Below are positions 10,487 to 21,012 of a DNA stretch of 64,000 bases, piece by piece. Source of the stretch: Capra hircus. Its lineage: Eukaryota; Chordata; Mammalia; Artiodactyla; Bovidae. Below the pieces are notes generated by a model. The model saw only the letters and a list, made by a program, of their open reading frames with translations, ran no database searches and was not told the origin of the DNA. How positions within the stretch are numbered: position 1 is the first letter of the stretch; the number at the start of each line of letters is the position of its first letter. Where the stretch lies: positions 31,987,324 through 32,051,323 of the forward strand of contig NC_030826.1 in NCBI RefSeq assembly GCF_001704415.2, given 5' to 3'. Both the position numbers and the translations under genes were made by a program.

Positions 10487-10890
10487 CTCCATTTAATTCC
10501 TACACAGCACCCAGAGGAGGGAAAGTGCATTTCTCCTAGTTGTTGGTGGTCACCACTGGATGTGTTCCACCCCCAAGCACGGCCCTTTCATTGGCCACTT
10601 TCCAGCTTCTGACCAGGAGCCCAGGCATCCAGACTTCCCAGTGCTACAGCAGACAAATCGTCGCACAAGTGTGTTTTTATTTCCAATGTTGTAAATTGCA
10701 CCAAAATAGTTCTTATGCAATTTACAATGTGTCTGACAAGAAAACAGGTGCTTGCTGCCAGATCCTGAGTTTTAATTGAACCTCTATGGGAGTGTGGGGT
10801 GCAATAAATAGCCCCACTCTTGGGGGCATGAGGCAAGATAGAGGCATTTGAGAAGGTCTCCCGGGAAGGCCAGAGGGCAAAGAGACCACA
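10487..10890. other. Spacer between the inverted Bov-tA units; holds a hairpin
   Basis: No repeat family seen. Contains a perfect 12-base inverted repeat: ttgtaaattgca at 10689-10700 and tgcaatttacaa at 10716-10727, with a 15-base loop. Confidence 0.5.
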
Positions 10891-10954
10891 TTTTTCTGGA
10901 TGCTTTGCTTATTTCAGCTATTTTTGGAAATATTTCTTAAAGGACCACTACCAG
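10891..10954 (+). repeat. 64-base sequence duplicated in inverse orientation
   Basis: tttctggatgctttgctt and onward matches the reverse complement of the flank inside the 9926-10198 unit, with about 6 differences in 64 bases counted by eye. It ends exactly where the Bov-tA at 10955 begins. Confidence 0.85.
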
Positions 10955-11158
10955 GACTTTCCTGGTGGCTCAGATGGTAAACAGTCTGCCTGAAAGGCAA
11001 GAGACCTGGGTTTGATCCCTAGATCAGGAAGATCCCCTGGAGAAGGGAATGGCAACCCCCTTCAGTATTCTTGCCTAGGAAATCCCGTGGACAGAGGAGC
11101 CTGGCGGGCTATAGTCCATGGGGTCACAAAGAGTCAGACACGACTGAGTGACTAAGTA
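10955..11158 (+). mobile_element. Bov-tA SINE
   Basis: Head tttcctggtggctcagatgg, diverged B box gggtttgatccctag, body and 3' end cacgactgagtgactaagta. Forms, with the 64 bases upstream, an inverted counterpart of the unit about 700 bases to the left. Confidence 0.92.
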
Positions 11159-12256
11159 TACACGCATTCACAACTGCCCACTTTTTTTTTTAATTTGGAG
11201 TAATTTTTATTTTCTTTAGTCCAAATGTTTTGTAATGTGATATTACTTTAATAATTGACAATAAAATACTGCAGTTTTGATAGCAGTCAAGTAACAAAGC
11301 AGTTGTGCTGAGTTTGGACTTGATCTGATATTAATACACACGATCACCTGGAGATACTATCCCAATGTCTGAACAGTCATTTTGCATCTCCAGAGAGGAC
11401 ATCCCCTTCTTGTCGGGTCCTCTGCTCAGAGACGGCTTGTTGGAGAACAGGTGCCTGTGTTTTCCCAGGTCGGGTGAGACGAGTGAGCACGGGAGAGCAC
11501 GGCCTGAGTCTTGGGGTCACTCTGCCAGGGACAGGGCACTGGAGCAGATGCCATGGGTCTAGCGCACCCCTGGGTCAGCAGGGCTGAGGCCACCAGGAGT
11601 TCCCAGTGGGGACGGGTGTACTGGAACATCTGTGAGGAAGAGCTTCATGGTCTGTGTGCCAGGTCTGTTGTAGAGGAGAAGGAGCCAGCGGAGCCCAGGA
11701 GACGATGCTGTGAGTCACAAGCCCCACAGGATGTAGATGGAGGTGGTCCCCGAGGCTGGTGTCCCCGGAGGCGCCGGGCCAGTGCAGGGTATGCCCAGAT
11801 ACGTGTGCCATTTCTTACAGTTATCCATGATCTCACTAGAAATTCCAAGTCTTCCATCCTGGTATTGTTCTTCCTCACTTACAGATCAAGAAATAAAGAC
11901 CCAGGAATGTTAATTTGCTCTGAGCTGTGTGGCTGGGATGGCAGGGTGGTGCATCTACTGAGCTGTTTCCTGACCTTAAAACCCCTCAAACTCTTTCTCT
12001 TCTTTCTCTGTATTCTCAACTTCAGAAATGAATACATTTCTGAATGTATGATAAGAAATAGGGGAATGATGGGTTCTAGTCCCACCTGGAGTAAAAAAAA
12101 AGAAAAAAAGAAAGAAAGAAAGAAAGAAGTAGGGGCATGGATACTTATCTTTCAATAAACCTTAATCTTCTGTCTTTAAAAAATTTTGTTCCTCCCATTC
12201 AATGTCTCCTATAAATTCCATCAATTGCTCCTAAAAATTCAGGACTAAGCTTTGCT
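11159..12256. other. Unassigned stretch with MIR-like remnant and GAAA tract
   Basis: A possible antisense MIR remnant lies near 11815-11955 (atcaagaaataaagacccag). A/GAAA-rich DNA lies at 12092-12128. A frame of about 200 codons from ATG 11553 crosses both and is judged non-coding. Confidence 0.4.
12092..12128. repeat. A-rich/(GAAA)n tract
   Basis: A-run passing into five or so GAAA units; typical of a mutated poly(A) tail, though no SINE body is clear upstream. Confidence 0.85.
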
Positions 12257-12466
12257 CGTGTGCTTAGTCACTCAGTTGTGTCTGACTCTTTGTGACCCCA
12301 TGGATTGAAGCCTGCCAGGCTCCTCTGTTCATGGGATTCTCCAGGCAAGCATAAGGAGTGAGTTGCCATTTCCTTCTCCAGGGGATCTTCCCAACTCAGG
12401 AATCGATCCCTGGTTTCCTGCATTGCAGGCAGACTCTTTACCATCTGAGCCACCAGGGAAGCCCTT
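12257..12466 (-). mobile_element. Bov-tA SINE, full length
   Basis: Antisense copy: gtgtgcttagtcactcagtt at left (3' end), ctgagccaccagggaagccc at right (5' head). Confidence 0.92.
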
Positions 12467-12667
12467 CTAGGATATGAAGAGGGACAACTCCTGCTTTTTA
12501 ATTTTTCCACAGTTAATACAATAGCTCTGTTTAACACCCATGTATGGATCATTTCACAGGCTCTGGGCACTGTGTAAGTTGTACAAAGGAATGATTCAAA
12601 GTGTGATGTATTTTTAAGATGTTTCTATATAGAGAATTTTAAAAAGTCAATATACTAAAGTATCAAT

Positions 12668-12928
12668 AGAACAATACAAAATAACTTATTTACAAATCAG
12701 AAACAGACTCACGGGCATAGGAAACAAACATATTGTTACCAAAAGGGAAGGGGAGGGGGGAGGGATGAATTGGGAATTTGGGATTAACTGATACATTCGA
12801 CTGTATCTAAAATAGATAAACAAGACCTACTGTATAGCAGAGGGAATCATATTCAATATCGTGTAATAACCTAAAATGGAAAGAATCTGAATATATATAT
12901 ATATGAATCACTGAAGGTCCTTAGATGT
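12668..12928 (+). mobile_element. Ruminant L1 3' end
   Basis: Sense L1 3' region with agaaacagactcacgggcat, a G-rich patch (aggggaggggggagggatg) and acctactgtatagcagaggg. 5'-truncated. Ends in an AT tract. Confidence 0.85.
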
Positions 12929-12986
12929 ACAACTCACACTTAGAGACTGAAAAAAGTTACTCAAAGGCTTGGTGTAGTTAAAGGTG

Positions 12987-13146
12987 AAAGGAAAAGTGTT
13001 AATCGTTCAGTAGTCTCCGTGGAATTTTACAGGCAAGAGTACTGGAGTGGGTAGCCATTCATTTCTCCAGGGAATCTTCCTGACCTAGGGATCAAGCCCG
13101 GGTCTCCCACATTGCAGGCAGTTTCTCTACGATCTGAGCCACTAGG
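12987..13146 (-). mobile_element. Bov-tA SINE with internal deletion
   Basis: Antisense copy lacking about 45 bases of the 3' body. Perfect 9-base TSD ttaaaggtg at 12978-12986 and 13147-13155. Confidence 0.9.
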
Positions 13147-13155
13147 TTAAAGGTG

Positions 13156-13714
13156 GAATAAATAAAAACACAGAACTCCAGAAAAGTGACGGTCATGGGA
13201 GTGACCCCATGAAAGAGGCACAGGGAAAATTCAGTCTTCAGATGGTTGTTTTATGTTAATAAATTTGATCACAAAACAGAATGGAAGTGTAAAGAGCAAC
13301 ATTTGAAAAAGGATCTTGTTCTAATAATAATAATTCGAGTCTAATGTCCTGTCATACAAAAACAAAAACCAAGAGAGAGAACGATAGGAGAAAATACAAT
13401 TTCCTCATTGTTCCCAGGGGGACATTATTTTATTCTTAATAGAGATAACCGGTGAAATAAATGTTCCGGGATGTAGTTTTTAAACCTCAAAATAAGAACT
13501 GGTTGAGATAAAAACAGGAAGCATACTTTCCAAATGACTAAAGGGCGGAGAAAACAAAGTTCACGTATCAAACATACTCATCTAACACACTGACGTTTTC
13601 CATCTTTAAGTTTCTCTCCAGGGACTTCTGTGACTTGCCGTCTGTCTGAGTCTTAGCATCATTTCCAGTGTCAGTAATGCAGGGACCCTCTACTGACCAC
13701 AGCTTTCACCCTTT
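13156..13714. other. Unassigned stretch
   Basis: No repeat or coding feature recognised; moderately AT-rich. Confidence 0.4.
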
Positions 13715-13728
13715 CCGGCTCAGATTTT

Positions 13729-13862
13729 TTTTTTTTTTTTAAGATTTAAAATGTTTTATTTTTTATTTATTTATTTATTTAAATTTTAAAATCTTTAATT
13801 CTTACATGCGTTCCCAAACATGAACCCCCCCTCCCACCTCCCTCCCCATAACATCTCTCTGG
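13729..13862 (-). mobile_element. Ruminant L1 3' end (3' part of a CHR/L1 composite)
   Basis: Poly(T) at left followed by antisense L1 3' end (tcttacatgcgttcccaaac, then the C-rich ccccccctcccacctccctc). It stops abruptly at the neighbouring CHR SINE and does not resume beyond it. Confidence 0.8.
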
Positions 13863-14066
13863 CTTTTTTCTTAAGATTTTTTATTTTGATGTGGACCATT
13901 TTAAAAGAAGTCTTTACTGGATTTATTATAATACTATTTCTGTTTTACATTGTGGTTGTTTGGCTGCGAGGCATGTGGAATCTTAACTCCCCAACCAGAA
14001 GTGGAACCTGCACCCCCTGCATTGGAAGGTGAAAGCTAAGCCACTGGATCGCCAGGGAAGTCTCAA
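13863..14066 (-). mobile_element. CHR-type SINE (5' part of a CHR/L1 composite)
   Basis: Antisense CHR with the extended 3' region (atttattataatactatttc) and head at right (ggatcgccagggaagtct). Together with the L1 to its left it is bracketed by ccggctcagatttt (13715-13728) and ccagctcggctttt (14067-14080), an 11/14 match that may be a TSD for the whole composite. Confidence 0.8.
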
Positions 14067-14080
14067 CCAGCTCGGCTTTT

Positions 14081-15003
14081 TAAAGAAAACCCCTTAAGTC
14101 ATTTTTTATCTCATTGTGACCTCCAGTCCCTTTCTTTTCTGTTTTCCCTCTTCTTCCTTCCTGTCGCTATCTACCCCACTTAGATGTCGTGGCCATTATT
14201 TCAACTGCTCTATTGCCAGTTCCCTAAACTCCCTGCCCCTTTGGACTTTGGTCACGCTCCCTCTGGCTGACCTCCAAGCCTAGAGAAATTCCCTCTACAC
14301 TTTCTCTCTTCCTGTGTGTGAGCAGCTGGAGAAGAACACAACAGGGTGGATTTACCACCATATATTCATGACTGTTGACCTTGAATGCTGGACCATCTTT
14401 CACATGTCTTTGGTACTCTGACTCTCTGTAGTGGCTGATCCAAGCCTTCTCCAGTCTCCTCCAACTCCCAGCTTCCCCACCTCCTCACAATCTCTGAGCA
14501 GACCCCTCTACTTTGTCCTTCACAGAGAACAGACACAATTAGGTAGGAATAGTTCAACCATCCTGCTATCCAAGCCTCGACAATCCTGGTCCTACCAGAC
14601 AATCTGATCTGTACCCTCTGGTCTTCCTTCTCTCCTGTTCTACTGGGGAGCTGTTTCTTTTCCTGAGGGAAACCAATTCTTTAAGCATGCTTCAGACCTC
14701 ATCCTCTTCCTCTTTCTTAGGAACACTATAGTATGAGTTATCTTTTATTTCTCCTGAATAGCCAATCTCTTCTCAAGCTCATCGATCGCCTTCATTTATA
14801 AACATTTTTTTTAACATTCTCATCCTTTAAAAAATGATCTCACCTTTAGACTCTATTAGGAGTTTTCTGAACTTACTGTCTAGATCAACTTACCTCCCTT
14901 CCCCTTCTCAACTCACTTCATCCTGGCTCCCGTTCCCATCCCCACACTAAGACACCTCTTATAAGACCTGTTGCAGCCTGCATGAGAGTAGATTCCATGG
15001 GCA
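14081..15003. other. Unassigned pyrimidine-rich stretch
   Basis: C/T-rich sequence with a faint feel of an old LINE or LTR remnant, but no family can be supported. No credible coding frame. Confidence 0.35.
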
Positions 15004-15168
15004 GGTTTTTTTTTTTTTCAATATTTATTCATTTGGCTGTGCCAGGTCTTAGCAGGATCTTTAGTTGCAGCAAGCAGGATCTATTTCCCTGACCAGGGAT
15101 GCAACCCAGGCCCCCCTGCCTTGGGAGTGTGGACTCTTAGCCACTGGACCACCAGGGGAGTCCCTCCC
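15004..15168 (-). mobile_element. CHR-type SINE with deletion
   Basis: Antisense: poly(T) at 15007-15019, tttggctgtgccaggtctta, then ctgaccagggatgcaaccca and the head ggaccaccaggggagtccct. Shorter than a full CHR-2. Confidence 0.8.
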
Positions 15169-15236
15169 ATAGGAATTTTTTATACCCATTCTACTTAATG
15201 TAGTGACATTAAGATTCTGCAGTGAATCTCAATGTG

Positions 15237-16196
15237 TGGGGTTCCCCCCCACACCACCCAGTGATTCTTAGACACCAGCTGAGTGTCCTTCAGCTGACCT
15301 AGACTCCAGCTTTATGTACCTGGAGACAGCATCAGATTCCATGGTTATGGGCTCAGTCCCACTCCCACTTCAGACACCAATTGCAAATCCAGTTTGTCAC
15401 CTAGGACATCTGACCAACAGGCCACAGGTAGGAAGTTCCCATGACTCCCTCTTTGGGAGTAAATAAGTGGTCCAGTAACTCCAAGAACTCAGAGAACCTG
15501 CGGACTCACTAGATCGCTGTTTTATTCTAAAAGGATGTAAGTCAGGAGCAGACAGTGGAAGTGATGCCTGAGGTCGGGGCGTGGGGAAAGGATGCAGAGC
15601 TTCTGAGACCTCTCTGATCATGCTGCTCTCCCCAGATCCAACCCTGGGTCTTTCTGAACTCCTTTGGGTCTTTAATGGAAGCTGAATACACAGGCATGTC
15701 TTCCAGGTGGCTCAGTGGTAACGAATCAGCCTGCCAATGCAGGCAGGTTCCATCCCTGGTCCAGGAAGATCCCCTGGAGGAGGAAATGGCAATCCGCTCC
15801 AGTATTCTTACCTGGACAATTCCATGGACAGAGGAGCCTGGTGTGCTAGGCTAGTCCAGGGGGTTGCAAAGAGTCGGACACGACTGAGCAACGGAACAAC
15901 ATTACGCAGGCATCATCGGTTACATCATTGCCCCCCAGTGCTTGAACTCAATCTTTAGCGCCTCTGCTCTCCCTGGAGGTTGGGGTGAGACTAAAGCTTT
16001 CAACTCTCTAATCAATGGATTGGTCCCCCTGGCAGCCCCCACCCTTAGGTACTTTCCAAGAGTCACCTCATTAACATAATGAAAGACACCTTTATAGCTC
16101 TCATCTCTTAGGAAATTCCAAGGGTTTTAAGTGTTCTGTCCCAGAAACTGGGGCGGAGACCAAATATGTATTTCGCATGATAAATCACAGTGTGTC
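15237..16196 (+). mobile_element. LTR-like remnant (old endogenous retrovirus class), split by a SINE
   Basis: The block starts near tgtggggttccccc and ends near ataaatcacagtgtgtcg. It includes phrases recalled from mammalian LTRs (aggaaattccaagggtttta; gaccaaatatgtatttcgc). No internal retroviral genes are present, so it would be a solo LTR. Family not named; boundaries approximate. Confidence 0.5.
15697..15901 (+). mobile_element. Bov-tA SINE nested in LTR-like block
   Basis: Head cttccaggtggctcagtggt, body and 3' end cggacacgactgagcaacgg. The host reads aatacacaggcat before and attacgcaggcat after, a TSD with two mismatches. Confidence 0.9.
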
Positions 16197-16199
16197 GCG

Positions 16200-16540
16200 G
16201 ACACTGGGTGCTCCTGACAGCTCTTGTCTGTTCTTGCCCTTGGTCTTCTCTGGCATGCTGCTCTCTTTCCCCCATCCCTTCTCTCTGTACTCATCATCTC
16301 CGTCTCATTTTTCAGGCTCTCCTTTTCCTTCTCTCTCTCTTCTACATTTCAGAGTTAAGTCTTTTGTGTTCAATTTCTCCTACAGAACAAAATACTGTGT
16401 ATCAGATTCAATTTTGGTTATACACGATCATCTACATGTTTTTAACAACTCCTGATGCTTTGGCCTCGCCCCAAACTATTTGAAAATAAATTTCTGAGGG
16501 TAAATCCCAACCAACTCTTTTAACAAAGAAACCCCAAATG
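16200..16540. other. Unassigned stretch
   Basis: Pyrimidine-rich. The 20-mer acagaacaaaatactgtgta at 16382-16401 recurs exactly at 16689-16708 inside the neighbouring L1. Confidence 0.4.
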
Positions 16541-16740
16541 AGTTATTCAGACATGCTGCTGGTGGGAATGCAAAACAGTCCAACCCCTATGGTGGGGAAT
16601 TTAACAATATCTAACAAAACTACAAACCTGGTTACCCTTCAACCTAGCAATGCTACTTCTAGGAATTTACCCTGAAGACACACATCCAACAGAACAAAAT
16701 ACTGTGTACAGATTATTCACTGTAGAATTATTAACTCGTG
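16541..16740 (+). mobile_element. Old L1 fragment, late ORF2 region, sense
   Basis: Matches the late L1 ORF2 phrase 'tgctggtgggaatgcaaaac' and continues to ttctaggaatttaccctgaa. Diverged. Confidence 0.7.
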
Positions 16741-17690
16741 TTTGCAAAAATTTTCTCTTACATTGTCTTCTGGAAATTCTACAGTTGTGGGTATTACAGT
16801 TAGGTCTGTGATCCATTTTGAGTAAAATTTTACACATGGCGTAAGGAATGGATTGAAGTTGTTTTGCTTATGGATATCCAATTGTTCCAGCACCATGTGT
16901 TGTAAAGACGGTTCTTTTTCCACTGAATTGCCTTTGCACCTTTGCTGAAAGTCAATTTTCCTAATACTGCTGGGCTTACTTCTGGACTCTTAATTCTGTT
17001 CCATTGGTTTATTTGTTTCTCTGGTTGCCAGTACTATACTGCCTCGACAAATGTAGTTTTATAATAAGTTTTTGTTCTTTCTAAAGTAGTTCTGGCTACT
17101 CTCGGTCCTCAGCATTTCTATAGAGCTTTAGAATTTGTCAATTTCTATAAAAACATCTGTGGGGATTTTTCTGGAAATTGTGTTAAATCTATAGATCAAT
17201 TTGGGGAGAACTGACCTCTTAACAATATACCTTCCCATTTACTTAGACCTTCTTTAATTTCCCTCAGCAAGAAGTTTTCAGTATAAACTTCTCCCACTTA
17301 CTGTGTCTGATTTACCCTGAAATATTTCATATTTTTTGATGATGCTTTAAAGGATGTTTTTCATTTCCCTTTTGCTTGCTCATGGCTAATATACAGAACA
17401 CAACTGATTTGTGTATATCAAGCTTGTATCCTTCGTGTACTAGTTTAGTAGCTTTGTGTGCGTTTTCAGTTGCTAGGTCGTGACTCTTTGTGACCCCATG
17501 GACTGCAGCATACCGGGCTTCACTGTCCTTCACTATCTCCCAGAGTTTGCTCAAATTCATGTCCACTGAGCCGGCGCTTTTTGTACATTTCATTGAATTT
17601 TATATATAGATGATCGTGCTGTCTGTGAATGAAAACAGACTGGCTGCTTTCAGTATAATCTGAAAGGCTTTTTTGTTTGTTGGTGTGTTT
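16741..17690 (-). mobile_element. Old L1 fragment, middle ORF2 region, antisense
   Basis: Antisense ORF2 with ttctgttccattggtttatt, agaatttgtcaatttctata and cttctttaatttccctcagc. It abuts the sense L1 piece at 16740 head to tail in opposite orientation, and is interrupted by a BovB fragment at 17456-17571. Confidence 0.75.
17456..17571 (-). mobile_element. BovB 3' end fragment nested in L1
   Basis: Antisense BovB terminus, gtgactctttgtgaccccat to gctcaaattcatgtccactg, only about 115 bases. The host L1 resumes at about 17580. Confidence 0.85.
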
Positions 17691-18407
17691 CTTGTCTGCT
17701 CTGCATCTGTTCCAGCTGCGCCTCCCACCCCTCCTCACCCTTCCAGGCGATGCGTTGCTTCCAGTGGAGAATCTCCTGATCACGCACACAGCTGTCACTG
17801 CAGTATCCAACCCTGCTTCAGGGCAATGAACGTGAACCCACGGCCCAACTATGGGACACCCCCTTTTCTCCTCCCAAGTAACCAGTTGGGATCAATCAAA
17901 GAGGCCAGAAAAGTCTGTGGGGGTGACCACTAGACCATTCCTCGGGACACGGGTGTTTGCCAGCAGCTGGCGTGTGATTTGGGGGTGGAGAAGGGAGCTG
18001 CAGGACGCTTTCCAAGTGATGAGATTCAAGACAGCGCTCCTGAGAGACCACAGGCCTCAGGGAACACAGAGCAAGTTTCTTTCTTCCCAAGGATACTCGT
18101 GAAAGCTGCAGCACTGCCGGGGGCTCCCGCACTGTAACTCTACTCGGGATCACTCGTTACGTGCAGGTAACATCAGCCAGGTGGCTCGTGCCAGGTGGAC
18201 GCTGCGGGAGAAGAACATGAACACGGCATCTTGGCCATCCAGGCACATGAGCAGAAAGGGGCCCAGTGTGCAAAACTGAGACGGCCAGTGGAAGGGGTCC
18301 ATGGCTTCTGTTCCCCTCTGGGCCCGCAAAGCATTATCTGGATGGAAAACAGGAGCTGACATGGCAGCTCTGTGTGATTTTTCTCCCATGATCTTCATCT
18401 GGGTTTT
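17691..18407. other. Unassigned, moderately GC-rich stretch
   Basis: No repeat recognised. Reading frames here resemble no known protein and are unremarkable in length. Confidence 0.4.
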
Positions 18408-18606
18408 CGCCCTGATGCTGGGAAAGGTTGAAGGCAGGAGGAGAAGTGGGTGGCATAGGATGAGATGGTGAAGTGGCATCACCAACTCAATGGACATGAG
18501 TTTGAGCAAACTCTGGAAGATGGTGCAGGACAGGGAAGCCTGGCATGCTGCAGCACATGGGCCTGCAGAGTTGGACACGATTGAGCAACTGAACAAAAAC
18601 AAACAA
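18408..18606 (+). mobile_element. BovB 3' fragment
   Basis: Sense, from gccctgatgctgggaaaggt to cacgattgagcaactgaac, with an A/C-rich tail. Confidence 0.9.
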
Positions 18607-18764
18607 CAGAATGGGGAGCAGGAAGGAAGCCTGGTGGGAGTATTTCAGAGATACTTGATCCTTGAGTGAAACCAGTTATTTTCAGCCCATATTGAGATAA
18701 GAGAATCTGATCCCTGGCAGAACGGGGGTTTCATATCTTTTATGATGAGTTTTTTTTCTCCATT

Positions 18765-19285
18765 TATAAAAATGATAGAGACTTTCTGCAGAAAATTTAG
18801 AAGATTAGGAAATGTATAAATAATAAATAAATATATCCACAATCCCACCACAGAGACAAAAACACAGTTAACCTTTTAAGAGTATTTCCCAATAGACATG
18901 TGTAGGAGCAAATGTGTGTATACAGATGTACACACTCACACACACACACACACACACACACGGATATATATATATATTTAAACACATTATCCCTTTTTTT
19001 GTCAAATTGGAGTTGTATTGTATACATTTTATCCTGCTTTTTACAAGGCATACACTTCTATAGAGAGTTTCCCATTCCACTATACATTCCGCAGGATCAA
19101 TAACTCTAAATAGCTGCAATATATAATACAAATACACTATAATTTATTTAACTATTTCCATATCGCTGAGCAGTTTTCTTCCTTCCAAGTAATGAGGCGA
19201 TGAATATCCTTGTTCATTCATCTTCACACACATATTTGGTTTCCTGAATTATTCTTGGTCCCAAGAATCCTGTATGTAAGTGAGG
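18765..19285 (-). mobile_element. Old L1 3' end (L1M/L1ME type)
   Basis: Antisense: ttgtattgtatacattttat, ctataatttatttaactatt, gatgaatatccttgttcatt, the typical antisense order of an old L1 3' region. Contains an internal CA tract. Confidence 0.65.
18931..18977. repeat. (CA)n followed by (TA)n microsatellite
   Basis: About thirteen CA units to 18961, then gga and a short TA run. Confidence 0.95.
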
Positions 19286-19619
19286 ACTGTTTTCATCACA
19301 GCTTACATACAGCTTGGGGTCTGGTTTTAATTAGGGGCCCATGGACATACAGAGAGAAGAGTGACTTTATGAGTGAAAATATAAGCCTTTGTGATTGATG
19401 TTGTGGGTGAAGTCTAGATTTGGACAAGGTAGTTCTCAAGGTGACAACCCAGGTGTTTGTGTTTTCTCTTTCCTGGAGGGAAAAAGGGGATTCCCTTCCT
19501 CCCGCCCTTGCTTTGCTGCCTCTCAGACACTCAGCAGGCAGGAGAATGCCTCCCTCCCTTTGCTTTCCTTCCTCCTGCGTCACTCACCCCTTTGCAGCAT
19601 CACCATCAGGTAAAAATAA
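19286..19619. other. Unassigned stretch
   Basis: Nothing recognised apart from ordinary mixed sequence. Confidence 0.4.
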
Positions 19620-19621
19620 AT

Positions 19622-19712
19622 CTGGGAGATGCTGAAGGACAGGAGGGCCTGGGGTGCTGCAGGTCATTGAGTCACAAAGAGTGAGACACAACCTAGCAAC
19701 TGAACAAAAGCA
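19622..19712 (+). mobile_element. BovB 3' end fragment
   Basis: Sense last 90 bases: gatgctgaaggacaggaggg to acacaacctagcaactgaac. Confidence 0.8.
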
Positions 19713-19787
19713 ATAATCCTTAGGTGTTACCCAAAGACTTGAATCTACTGGAGAGCTTCTTCTATATGCTCAACTTGATCCATGCCA

Positions 19788-19999
19788 CGCCATGCTTAGT
19801 TGCTCAGTTGTGCCCGACTCCGTAATCATTTAGACTGTGGTCCACCAGGGTCCTCTGTCCATGGGATTTTTAAGGCAAAAATACTACAGTGGATTGCCAT
19901 TTCCTCTTCCAAGTGGTCTTCCCAGCCCAGAGATCAAACCCGAGTCTCCCGTGTCTCTCGCATTGCAGGTGGATTCTTTACCTGCTGAACTATCCAAAA
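19788..19999 (-). mobile_element. Bov-tA SINE, diverged
   Basis: Antisense, catgcttagttgctcagttg at left to ggtggattctttacctgctg at right; more diverged than most copies here. Confidence 0.9.
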
Positions 20000-20635
20000 A
20001 CCCATGGCCTTGCTATACTGGTACTCCCTCAGATCAGTATTTCTCATTATGTATCATTTTGTTCTGAAGATGTTTATATTTGTCTCTTATAAAGAGTGTT
20101 TTGAAGACAGAGCAATTTGGTAAACATTGCATCAAAAGAGTTCAACTGGTTCTTCTTTGAAGAACTTCCCAGAGTTTGGGGGAGTCTTCAAGAAGGAGGA
20201 TATAAAGTATTAATTTCCAAACCTTATTTGATCATGAAAACTTTTCCACTTGTCGCATCACAAGAGAATACCGTTTTGCAGAGCAAATATTTGAAATGGG
20301 ATAAAGGAAGTTTGAGTTTGGATGCTCTAGTTTAAATCCTGTAATGAGACTAATTCTTCTTGCCCCATTGCCTCGCCCCACTCCAGAGCAAGTCTTTAAA
20401 TTCCTTTGTTTATGGCTGGTAGTGATTTTCAGAACAGAGATGGGCAGGTACCAAGATGTGACCACCCAGCCACAAGAACATGTGTCCCATGGAAGGACCA
20501 GATGGAAGAACTGAGTGCTTTAAACATATGTATAATGGAAAGTCTTAAAATATTAGCTGCAGTCCTTTCTGCAGCCCCTGGTATGGGAGCCATTCCCCAG
20601 TCAATCTTCCTCTTTGTATTGAGGAGGATGATTTA
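20000..20635. other. Unassigned stretch
   Basis: No repeat or coding feature recognised. Confidence 0.4.
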
Positions 20636-21012
20636 TTGTTGTTCAGTCGCTAAGTCGTGTCCAGCTCTTTGCAACCCCAGGGACTGCAGCACCCAGACTT
20701 CCCTATCCGTCACCAATCCCCAGAGCCTGCTCAAACTCAGGTCCATTGAGTCAGTGATGCCATCCAACCATCTCATCCTCTCCCACTCCCTTCTCCTCTT
20801 GCCCTCAATCTTTCCCAGCATCAGGGTCTGTTCCAGTGAGTTGGCTTTTCGCATCAGATGGGCAAAATATTGGAGCTTCAGCTTCAACATCAGTCCTTCC
20901 AATGAATATTCAGGGTTGATTTCCTTTAGGATTGACTGGTTGGATCTCCTTGCAGTCCAAAGGACTCTCAAGAGTCTTCTCCAGCACCACAGTTCAAAAG
21001 CATCATTCTTTA
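20636..21012 (-). mobile_element. BovB 3' fragment
   Basis: Antisense from the 3' end (gttgttcagtcgctaagtcg) to aaaagcatcattcttt, where an L1 follows directly. Confidence 0.9.

Noticed and set aside
11511..12158. 215-codon plus-strand frame (about 200 from ATG 11553)
   Set aside because: It crosses a MIR-like remnant and the GAAA tract, resembles no protein known to me, and a frame of this length is not surprising in locally GC-rich DNA of this window size.
14366..14602. 78-codon minus-strand frame in pyrimidine-rich DNA
   Set aside because: No domain or homology recognised, and base composition alone explains the lack of stops.
18150..18602. 150-codon minus-strand frame
   Set aside because: Part of it is BovB antisense and the rest resembles nothing known.
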